Origin: Impatiens glandulifera
Lineage: Eukaryota; Streptophyta; Magnoliopsida; Ericales; Balsaminaceae
Reading direction: 5' to 3'
NCBI RefSeq assembly: GCF_907164915.1
Contig: NC_061866.1
Coordinates: 46,989,370-47,053,369, forward strand
Length of the DNA stretch: 64,000 nt
The stretch's first letter is position 1; every line of letters starts with the position of its first letter. The position numbers were made by a program, and so were the translations under genes. Positions 13,076 through 23,299 of this stretch are shown in pieces. The notes below the pieces were generated by a model. That model searched no databases. It had not been told where the DNA came from and saw only the letters and a program-made list of their open reading frames with translations.

Positions 13076-15084
13076 TAAAGATGGAATCAAACATGGGGTT
13101 GATTGTCATTTCCATTGGGTGGTTAGGTTAATTTGCCTTTGGGCTACCCCTGGTTTATGTTTATTTTTGTCATCCCGGCTAGAGTGTATACAACAATCAC
13201 TCTATGGTTGAAGGTTTGACCAAACTTCACTGCAAAAAAGTTGAACATAGTTTCCCTCTATCCCTACTATTGCATTCAAGAAGTAGGAACCAGCCAGCCA
13301 GACACTTTGAGTAATATAAGAAAAAAAAAGTTGTAAACCTAATTTGAATGCAAACTAATCAACTCAGAAACAAAATACTTTTTTCCTTGGTTGATTTGGT
13401 GCTCAAAGAGTACACTTCTACCAACTTTTTGGCAGTGGGAACAGAATAAGTCTTTATCAATAGCCATTAGATGATAAACACATCATGTTTATTTATATGC
13501 TTTATTCCATACTTTGTACATCTATGGGCTTGGTTTAGCTCTGTTTAGTATAAGAGAAAGCTTCACAGAAAATGGTGGAATAAGAAGGAAAAATAAAGAG
13601 AGAAAAATATCACATCTCAAATGGGTCCCCCCATGAAATGAAATGGATTTGGATTCTCCCAATACTCTCTTGGATAAAACAGCACACATTGTCCTTAGTG
13701 ACAAACAAGATGAATCTTTATCCTATGAAGCATGAAACTCATCCATTGAAAATCGAAAATGAAATTAACTATTTCACTTGTGAATTCTATACCATGACTA
13801 TAAATGTATCGAGTTAAAACAAAAGAATTCGGAACAAAACTCTGCTATTTTCAGACAAAAGGTTTGATAATTGAGTGGCATCTTCAAATATGCAGATATT
13901 GTGCCTAGTAAGAAAGTAAATCTATGATAACAAGTATGACTCATCTCCAAACAAACAATAGTAAGTCCAATCTTTCCTTGTAGAGAGACATTCTTCTTGT
14001 CCACGATATAGTTAGAACCTTTTAATTTCTTGTTTAAAAGGCAGGAAAAATTGTTCCCTTCTTTTTCTTTCTATTTTTCATGATCTAGCTAGTTAAAAAA
14101 AACATAAAATGGGGAATCTGATTCTGTGGTGGAAATGGAGGACTAGTATTCTTTTTTCATCTTAAGATAAGAAAGCCCCCTATTTCATGACAACTTTATT
14201 GGCTTCTATATATATACATATATTTGTTTTCCCATTCTCTTCCTATGGTAAAATGCTGATTTCTTTGACATTTGTTTTTTCATAGAAAGCATATAAAACT
14301 TTATACTATGAAAATAGTAAAGCAAACCAAGAGGAGGCCACCATTTTTTTCTCTTTTGCTAAACTGGTAAATGTAAGAATAAAAAAAAAGGAGTTACAAG
14401 TGTATATATACAAAAAGTTGGCAGTTGTGTTAGCTTGCTAATGAAAGATGCCATTCTAGTCCATTCACAAAGATTGTGTGCTGGGAAACAAATAATGCAG
14501 GGAGATAAATGAGGTGAACCAGAGAGCATTGACAACGCTAAGGTTTTGAAGAAAGTGACTAGGTTGAGTAAGTTCAAGATCAAGATGATATTGGAGGCCT
14601 CAAGCTTTCAAGTAAAAGAAAGTTCACTGTTGCTACAAAAGAAACATAGTCTAGTAACTTGGATGCTTAAGAACACACTAGATCTCTAAAAGGGAACACG
14701 TCAGTTAGGATAAACCAGCAACAGGATAAGCATGCAATATTCTAAAAAATCAGCTTAAGGCTGCTAAAAAGAGAAAGAAAAAGAAACACCCTTTTTCTCT
14801 TCTGGAATTGGCCAGCTATTTTGGCAGGGATGGATGTCCTTAGAGGGTACGTAGGGACATATTTCGTAAGCAATGCCTCCAAACAGGATATGACCTTTGG
14901 AAAAACTGTCGTCTTGAACATTATCTAAAAGCTAATGGTAGGAAATGAGAGATTCTTTTAATGTTTTAACAATTTCAGACAAGGTTAATTCTAACTATGA
15001 GTTATAATTCAAATGTTAGAACCCGTGAACATTTTATTCCAATACCCATTAGAAATATAATTTATTTTCATTTAGCTTTAACAA
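13076..15084. other. Unique intergenic DNA, no gene recognised
   Basis: Sequence complexity rises sharply where the satellite ends. I find no conserved domain, splice-consistent exon chain or RNA gene here. Scattered frames of 60-75 codons show no recognisable protein features. It may hold distal regulatory sequence of the MYB-CC gene. Confidence 0.5.
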
Positions 15085-15245
15085 TAAGATGAAATCTTAC
15101 ATAGGCTATGGAATATGGGGCTGGCTTACTATCCTGAAGTCATGTGTTCGACTCTAATTGAAAGCATCAAATAAAAGTAGGAGTTCATACCCGTGGGTTG
15201 ATGTGCTAGCCTCCTCCACGAAAAGCTGGACCAGACACCCTGATA
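15085..15245 (+). mobile_element. tRNA-derived SINE, second copy
   Basis: The B box GTTCGACTC is present near 15149, with a degenerate A box upstream. The body matches the SINE at 225-420: TTGAAAGCA just after the B box, then TGTGCTAGCCTCCTCCA and a short segment with CTGGACCAGAC. Confidence 0.55.
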
Positions 15246-15394
15246 ACATAAAAAACACAAAAATAAAGACACCATTGATTTTTTTTCTTAAGTTAAGGCT
15301 TCAGGTTTTTGACATCCCTACGTAGAGTGGGGGCATCTTTTCATTCCCAACTTAAAGCTTGAAAATGTCAAGACTCTTAAAGTGGATACCTTGT

Positions 15395-15849
15395 CTATTC
15401 TGTTGACGTGGAATCACTTTTGTCTTTTCTCCTTGGACACGTTTCTAAATCTAAGTAGTTTTTCCTGGAAGTTTCTTTAATATTCCTGTATTATGTGCAT
15501 GCAAGTTGCAAAGAAGGTAAAAGACTAAATTATCTATTGAAGCTAAGCAAATATATATCAGACAATAACCATAATCAAAGATATATTGGTCTTATATTAG
15601 TTTTGAATATGACTAACAATTAAATTCAAACTGTTGTTTTCATAATCTATTCTGCATCACCCTTTACAAGATTCCCCATTTATTTTCCACTCATAATAAT
15701 ACCTTCAAGAGGAGCGAACCCTTCAAATACAATCCAAGTGTTGATATCAATTTTAGTTTTTCCATGTTCTTTGTTTTAACTAAGACAATAAGATAATAAC
15801 TCACCTGGTTTTTTCTTCTACTTGTAAATGAAGAGCCAAAAGCTTAGCT
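15395..15849 (+). promoter_or_regulatory. MYB-CC gene upstream region and first codons, source of the copy at 45625
   Basis: These 455 bases cover the proximal upstream sequence and the first seven codons of the MYB-CC gene. They recur almost unchanged at 45625-46081; I count roughly ten differences by eye. The segment carries a TTGACG element near 15402 and a GGACACGT motif near 15434. The left boundary is CTATTCTGTTGACGTGG and the right boundary AGCTTAGCT, just inside the coding sequence. The two copies may share promoter elements. Confidence 0.8.
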
Positions 15850-17211
15850 GCCAGGAGATTGTTCAATCAAGCCACGGGTTGGCATATAACTGCAGTCCGC
15901 AATTTGGAATTCAATCACCAACGGGGGATAGTTCACACTATCAGAACTTTGGCCTTGATCAAATTGGAGTGCCAGATTACCATATGGATTTTCAAGCAGT
16001 AAATCCAAGATTTCCCAGCCAGATTTACAAGAATTGTGACCAGCAGACCACCAATAGTCATTCTTCAGGAGATAGCTTCGGTATTATTGATATGTCAAGG
16101 CATGTTGATTCCAACGGCTATGGCAAAAATCACTACTTCAGCTCATCTGAAAGATCTTACGCAATTCCATGCTATAATGTTACAGAAAGGGAACGCCTTT
16201 CCCAGTTGAAAAGGAAGTTCCTGGATTCATCGGTGAGTTTCTTGATTTATTATAACAACTCAATATTTAGTGGTAGGAATCATGACAGAATTAGAAAATT
16301 TTCCATACAGGTTAAGGAGAACCTGACTGGTTCACAATTTGTACACTGGAATCAATCACCTAGACCTCATGGATGTTCTGCTTCAGCAGGTAACTCTGTC
16401 TGCACAGATTCTGCAGGTGCCAGCAAAACAAGAATCCGGTGGACTCAAGATCTTCACAATCGTTTTGTTGAGTGCGTAAAACGTATTGGTGGGGCAGAAA
16501 GTGAGTAATTACAACTGAAGAGCCATTTCCAGCATCATATTCTTTTTTTAATTTTGTGCTTTTACAGAAGCTACACCAAAGGCCATACTCAATCTGATGG
16601 ACTTGGAAGGATTGACAATATTTCATGTCAAAAGTCATCTGCAAGTAATTGCTTCTTCTTCTTCTTCTTCTTCTTACTCTTTGTTCCTAATTACTTGTCT
16701 TTTGCAGAAGTACCGAACAGCCAAGTATATGCCAGAAGCAATAGAAGGTAATTATTCCTTGTTTGAAGATCATATCAAAAAGATCGAAGATTGAATCACA
16801 TTCTTTACTATTCTGCAGGGAAGTATGAAAAAGGGGCAAGAATGGCTGATGTGTCACAAGCAGATGCGAAAAAGTAAGTTTTCAGTAAGAAGTGGATATG
16901 GAATTGATTTTTGCCTTTGTACTTATTCTTCCACTTGGATTTTGGCAGTGGTACTCAAATTAGAGAGGCGTTGAAACTGCAGCTAGATATCCAGAGGCGT
17001 CTTCATGAACAACTAGAGGTGAGAAAGGGACAAACAAAGATCCATATGTTTGTTTGTTTGTAGTAAAACAAGATCTCATGTGGGTTCTAAATGTTGTTTT
17101 TGGGTTTTCTGGAATCAGATTCAAAGGAACCTGCAGCTACGGATTGAAGAACAAGGGAAGCAACTTAAGATTATGTTTGATCAGCATGGAAGATCAAATG
17201 AAAGGGTCTAA
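15828..17211 (+). CDS. MYB-CC (PHR1-like, GARP) transcription factor
   Basis: The protein is predicted to be 309 residues from seven exons: 15828-16232, 16311-16500, 16568-16644, 16708-16747, 16819-16873, 16949-17018 and 17119-17211. All borders are GT-AG and phases agree. Residues 174-234 are the GARP/MYB-like DNA-binding domain (KTRIRWTQDLHNRFVE at its start, GLTIFHVKSHLQKYRTAKY at its end). Residues 257-300 are the coiled-coil MYB-CC domain with the LHEQLE motif. PHR1-type members bind P1BS sites as dimers and control phosphate-starvation genes; I infer a related nuclear role. Intron 1 is only 78 bases and open in frame, so its retention would insert 26 residues. The protein ends soon after the coiled coil, shorter than PHR1 itself. 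The start MKSQKLSCQE suits the clade. A decayed paralogue lies downstream. Confidence 0.9.
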
Positions 17212-19149
17212 TGAGATACACAATTCAAATCAAGATCATGTATAGAACCTAAAGAAAAAGGAAGGAAGGGTGTCAATCTAATCTAATAATAAAGAAATGC
17301 AATTTGATAATGCTCATAGTAACTTTTGAAGCAAAATCTAGTAGCTGTTAAGCGAGGATAGACAAATGAAATACCAAGATGCATATAATTCAATGAATCG
17401 TGAGTAAAAAAAAGAACGAAGAAGAGGAAATTGGATTGAACATACTTCAGATGTACTAGGGTTTTGCTTCCATATATTAATGCTGTGAAAACAAAGGTGT
17501 AAAATTGATCCTTCTCATTGGCGATAATTCAACGGTGTAGAAACTAGTCATTCCAGAGAGCTTTCTCCGTTCCACCATTTCCAGTCGAACCAGCAAGCAA
17601 ATTGAATCAATTTTGTGCTATGATCACTAATTGAAAAAAAAATAATAATTTGAATTTTATAATAAGTAAATAATTTTATCATATTTTACCAAAAAAAAAT
17701 ATTATCATAGATTTATTGATTTTATTCTAAATTAATGATAATAGATATAAGGATTGATGTGAATAGTTCAATTTTAAAAAAAATATTTTTTATAACAAAA
17801 ATAATTATTTTTTATTTTCAACTAGCTACTTTATATTTTTTATAAAAAAAATCTATTGTATGTTATAAACATCTACTATTTATTATTGGATAAGAATAGA
17901 CATTTAAATACCAACAGCAACAAGTTTAATATATAGTGATTACAATTCTAAAATTTAAATATATTCCTGGACTCCTTTTATTTAAGGAAAAATTACAACA
18001 CATGATAAAAAAAATACATATATAATCTTTTTATTTGTGATATTATTCTTATGTTTAAAAATTAGGGAGGCTAATTATAATTTGACCGTCAATTTTCGAT
18101 TTGAATTGTCCATTAGGGACGATTTTTCTATAATTTTTTTTAAACAATTTAATATTATTTTATTAAAAAATACTTCCAAAAGAAAAAAAACTTATCTAAG
18201 TTAATAAATTAAAGTAAAACAAACATTTGTTCTAATTTTAAAGAAAAACAATATACAAGTAAAATGAATAAAACCACACAACAAGCTTACAAACAAACGG
18301 TCAATAGTTGTCCGGAGATGGAACGGGATGGTATTTGTGTCTCCGTTCCGATCTCACATCGATTCTGCCATGAACACTAGTTAACAAAATTAAATATATA
18401 ACAACACCAATATATTTATTTTTTATATTTTATAAGAGTTTTAAATTTATTTATTTATAATAATATAATATTAAAAAAATCCTTTTATAATTTTATCAAA
18501 GAAAATTTTATTTTAGAGAATATGTGAATATGGTATATATAATGGTGCACTCATAGATTCTCAAAATTGAACTGAGAATGGTAATAAAATAAATTCTCCC
18601 AAGTAGAATGAGACGGAAAAATGATAAATGTAGTCTTTGTCCTAATCCGCCCAATTGTTATCCTTAGTTTTAACGTTGATATATAATACCTGGATGGACT
18701 AGTCTAACCAAACTATAGAAGAAGTGATTTCTTCTTGATTCTTAACTAACACTTATTTTCATTATAACTCATATTCTTATGTCATGTCACAATTTTCATA
18801 AAACTTTTTCAATTTAATTGAAATGACTACCAAAATGATTGAGATGTGTAAGAAAAGATAAATCAATATGAATGTAAACTCAAGGTGGACCTAGGTTATG
18901 CAATATGCATTGTGCCACTCCCACTATTCTTATAAATAAAGACAATTAACACCAAATATTAAATTATCACTTAGAAAATAAAATATTAAACGGGAAAACC
19001 AAAGTAAACTTGGAAATAATAATAATAATAATAATAATAATTAAAAATAAGTTATAGATGATAAAACCAAAGTAACAAATGTAAATCATGATGCATTATT
19101 GTATCCTTTTTTACTATAACTATTTGTCCCTAACTTTATATTTTTGAAG
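17212..19149. other. Intergenic DNA after the MYB-CC gene
   Basis: The first 100 bases or so are the likely 3' UTR (an AATAATAAAGAAATG signal near 17284). A block near 17520-17610 has coding-like composition on the minus strand, but I could not place it. The rest is AT-rich, with an AAT microsatellite near 19015-19040 and a GC-richer block near 18300-18370. Confidence 0.5.
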
Positions 19150-20226
19150 AAGTAGAGAATTATAGGTAAGTATATATGGCAGAAGCAAAAGAAGGTAGTT
19201 AAATATTCCTTGTTTGAAGATTGGATCATACTACTATTCTAAGAAACTATATATAGGATCTTTTCTAAATGCCTTTGGATATTTGCAGTAAAGTATGAAA
19301 AGGAGACTAGAATGACTGATGTGGCACATGAGATTAATGTCAAATGGTAAGTTTCATTTCACTCCAAAAACTTAATTTTCTTAATTGGTAAGTTTTTAGT
19401 CATTATTAGATCCGGTGATAAATTAAAATTGAATGAGGAAGCATACATTAATTGATAATTTCTAAATTTTTCATTTCTTAAAGTTGGAATGATTATGTTA
19501 ATGGATGAATTCGTCAATTATATTTCTCTCTCGGTCAATGGTCAATGATCTATTACCGTTACAAAATAAGTAACATGGTGTCGATTATTTTGGTTTGGTT
19601 ATTTATAATTTAATTATAAAATTAAAAATATAACTTAAGGTATCATTATTTTATATTAATCGAAAAGATCTCGTTCGCCAAGTCTGAACTCTCACATTAT
19701 TATCTATGACGGCTCTCTTCGATGTAGCAATAGTCTTTTACCCTTTTCTGATTCTTTTCAATACATTATAGGGAAATACTTGATCTTTATTTATAGACCC
19801 AATAATTAAAAATAAGGATAAATGATACCAAAATAATAAAATATCAAGTCTATATTGTATTAATAACTGCCCTGAATTCAAATTTTAATAAAAATTTAGT
19901 AAAAAGAAATGTACTAATTACAAATAGACACATAAGCCATAAAATTGATTTTCAATTAAATCACAACCCACAAATTTTAACAGCGGAATCCAAATCAAAG
20001 AGGCGTTGCAACTTCAGCTAGACATTCAGCGTCGTCTTTATGAGCAACTAGAGGTGAGAAACTACATAAACAAATTGAAAATAAGATTCGAAAAAATACG
20101 AAAACATGTCATGTAGTTTCTAAATGTAATTGTTTGATCTTATGTTGTTATGGGAATCAGGTTCAGCGGAAGCTGCAGCTACAGATAGAAGAACAAGGGA
20201 AGCAACTAAAGATTATGCATGTTTGA
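19150..20226 (+). pseudogene. Partial, decayed MYB-CC paralogue (exons 4-7 only)
   Basis: Four blocks match exons 4-7 of the upstream MYB-CC gene in the same order. Block 19150-19194 matches KYRTAKYMPEAIEG but has TAG for the first tyrosine and a small insertion. Block 19289-19346 matches KYEKGARMADV. Block 19984-20053 encodes IQIKEALQLQLDIQRRLYEQ-like sequence ending LE. Block 20161-20226 encodes VQRKLQLQIEEQGKQLKIMH then V and stop. Donor and acceptor dinucleotides are largely kept. No GARP domain exons or start are visible between the two genes, so this is a truncated tandem duplicate. The coiled-coil blocks are well preserved, and a short coiled-coil-only transcript cannot be excluded. 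Confidence 0.8.
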
Positions 20227-22599
20227 TCAGATTTGAGCCAAATTTCTTGACTCTTATCAAGAACAACAAGATTATTTTGTTGTTGCTTTATGTTTTATTT
20301 CCTGCTTTTTCATTATAAGTTTTTAATTGTATTTATCATGCTCAATAGTTAGTGTACATGTGTTTAAACAATTTGTTTTTAATATACAAAGTGTTTAGAA
20401 AATAAAATAAAACAATATTATTTATTGAAAAATTAATTTAATATGATATAGACAAAAAGTAGTTTAAATCTAACAACAAAAATAATATAAAAATATAAGT
20501 GTAATAAGTGACACTAATACACAACTAGATTAATATTTGGAATAAAATAATGAAAAAAATAATATTAATTATTTAGAGTTTATTTGATTTAAGATTATAT
20601 ATATATATAAAAAATGAATTATAAATTCTCAAAATTTATTTAATGAAAATAAATTAAATTATTAAAATATATATTAACTATTAAAATTAGAAAAAAATAA
20701 AGTATAAATATTTTAATTTGTTAAGAGACATATAGACTTTGTTTTAAATCATTTTTTATTTTGTATTAATATTAAATTAATTAAAAAATGTTGGAACTTG
20801 TTCATCAAAATAATATAATAATATCTTCAAAACAAAATACTCTCAAAAAGACAAGTTACCATCAACATATTAAATCATAACAATAAATTTACTATGTTTA
20901 TAACTATGAATATATAATTATGATTCCCTAATAAATTATTATATAATTTTAATAAATAAATTCATAAGCATAAATCAAATAAAAATTACTTAAACATTTA
21001 ATAACTAACCTAAAAGAAATAAAATATAATGATTAAGTATATAAACAAATGAAACTTTAAATATTAGCTGAATATATTAAATAAACTTAATCATTAAAAA
21101 ATATAAAATAAAAAATAAAAAATAAAAAACAGCTTTAAATGATATACAAATGGTCCCCGTTTGAGATTATTTTGATACATTGGATTCTTTGATTTGATTT
21201 GAAAAAGTAGAAAATGAGTCCAATTTAAAAAGCGTTATGGACCACGTGTCATTCGGACTGACTGCCACAACTACAATTTATGGACTACGTGTCATTCCAG
21301 ATCACATCCCAACTGCTGATCTGGATTACACGTGTCGTCCATATCTCAACCGACTCTTTTTATTTTTATTTTTATTTTTTTAATATATCCTCGGTAATTC
21401 CGTCATGCAAATTACGGAATTGTAGACTCTATCACACTTTCAAACGTCATTCAATATTTAATTCACCGTTATTTTATTTTCTTATTTTTAATATATTGTG
21501 ACCAAAATCAATTTGATCAATTCAATTGAGTTATTGTCAAAATATTTAATAAAAATATTATTCTATTAATTAATTAACTCAAATAATTTACCCTTTTTTA
21601 TTTTAAAAAAGTATTTTTCATTATGATTCTATTTAAATCTGTTAAAGTGAAAATCAAACTTAATATTTTAACCTTTTATACAATATTTTTTTAGATTAAT
21701 TATCTCAGTAAATTTCAAATAATTCACATTTAAATTAAAAATAATTTTATTTAAAAATTTAAGTACATGGTCGATTGTAGATGAGTTGTCAACCTTACTA
21801 AATCTCCAAATTAACAAGTTAATTACTAATAATATTAGTAACTATTTAAAATTAAATAAATTATGCTTAATTTATAAATTGAGATTCATTTTATTTTAAA
21901 AGATACAATTTAAGACTTTTTAAGTTAAGATTATAAAAAACAATATTTTGTATTAACAATTTTAAATACAGTTAACTTATTATATATGTGGTGTTTATAA
22001 ATAAATAAAAAATTATCTAAAGGACTTTAATTATCTATTCATTAAAATTCGGTAATCAAAACCTTTAATTAGTTGAAATTCAATATTTCAAAGAAGAGGT
22101 ACAAAATTTAAATGACTCATTCAAACTCAAATTGAACAATTTTGCCAAATAAATGATGTGAATACGCATTATTCCTTATTCCTTGTTTGAGATGCCTTTG
22201 ACTAATTAAATAAGTTATTAATTATAATCATATGTAAACAGTTATTTAATAAATATAATCATAATTTAAAAGTAAGATTTCGTAAATGATTTGTACACAA
22301 TAAATTAATAAGTTTCTTAAACATTAAGTAATAACACACAAATCATCCCATTAATTCCTTTCTACCTGAACCGACCAAAGTTCTGTTGTCAATGGAGACA
22401 AAATATAAATTATTTTAATTAACATAATTTAAAAATTAGTTTATCCTATTTCTTTTATTATTATTCTAAATTTAAACCGAAATTCTCAAATATAACTTTT
22501 AATTTTTATAGTAAGACTTTTGTTTATAGATAATTTTAATAATGATTTATTTTATTAAATATTATTATTTAAATAATAATAAAAAAAAGGAGGAGAGAG
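20227..22599. other. Intergenic AT-rich DNA upstream of the MCTP/FTIP gene
   Basis: Almost entirely AT-rich with no gene recognised. The notable exception is the ACGTGTC cluster at 21244-21336. Confidence 0.6.
21244..21336. promoter_or_regulatory. Cluster of three ACGTGTC (ABRE/G-box-like) sites
   Basis: ACGTGTC occurs at 21244-21250, 21287-21293 and 21330-21336, spaced 43 bases apart each time. The first and third lie in full CACGTG G-boxes. Around each is a similar TGGAC(C/T)ACGTGTCATTC context, so the cluster may have arisen by duplication. Such sites are bound by ABA-response and other bZIP or bHLH factors in plants. It lies about 1.3 kb upstream of the MCTP/FTIP leader, so a role for that gene is only inferred. 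Confidence 0.5.
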
Positions 22600-23299
22600 A
22601 AATATGTTCGGTGGTGTATTCTGAGTTCTTACAGATCCAGGTTCAGATTCTTACAACAATCTTCATTTCCGCCTTTTTTTTCTCTCTCTAGATTTCACTT
22701 TCACTTTTCTCTTTCTTCCATCTCCGGCGATCCATCTCCGGCGATTCCATCTCCGGCGACGTCGCCGTTCATCTCTCCGTCTCTGTTAGCTCCGATCAAA
22801 ACGAGCTCCACATTCTCACTCATTTCAACAGCTCGTTCCGTCTGCAGTCGGTTTCCGAAGCCTCAGGTATTAGTTTCTCTATCCAGCTTTAGTTTATGTG
22901 TGTAAACCGTTCATCTGTTCTTACGAAATGTTCTATATAACGCAGGAGTCGTTTAATTTCATTCTACTGATTCATGCATGATATGTATATTCATGTCTTA
23001 TCATTATTTTGAATAATGTTTATCTATGAGATTCGCGAACATTTATCTGAGTTATTGTTACAGGACTTAGGTATAGGTTTTCGTTTATATTCAGATCTGG
23101 ATTGAATTCGTTTTCGTCTATATCATATGATTTCTGGTTGTTTTGATTTTGATTTTGCTGCTCGTTGCAGCTTGCATGCTAAGGCGTACGTTTTGATTTT
23201 TGTTTACTGTCAATTTCAGGTTAATCGTTGCTTTGAGTTTGTCAAGGGATCTTAGAACCCTAGGTTTTGTTTGTTTCTTCTTTTCATCAGAAAAGTAAG
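22600..23299 (+). other. 5' leader of the MCTP/FTIP gene with a leader intron (22867-23290)
   Basis: A pyrimidine-rich leader (TTTTTTTCTCTCTCT near 22677) is followed by three close copies of CATCTCCGGCGAT at about 22720-22760. A good donor CAG|GTATTAG lies at 22866/22867 and an acceptor TTTTCATCAG ends at 23290, ten bases before the start codon. Alternative acceptors exist at about 23170 and 23219. Leader introns are common in this family. The upstream in-frame ATG at 23267 falls inside this intron. Confidence 0.6.

Noticed and set aside
17520..17610. Minus-strand exon-like stretch (LAGSTGNGGTEKALWND)
   Set aside because: It reads open for only about 20 codons, lacks clear splice borders and I cannot match it to a family.
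23267..23299. Upstream extension MFVSSFHQKSK of the MCTP/FTIP protein
   Set aside because: It spans a probable leader-intron acceptor at 23290, and orthologues start at MQRPP.
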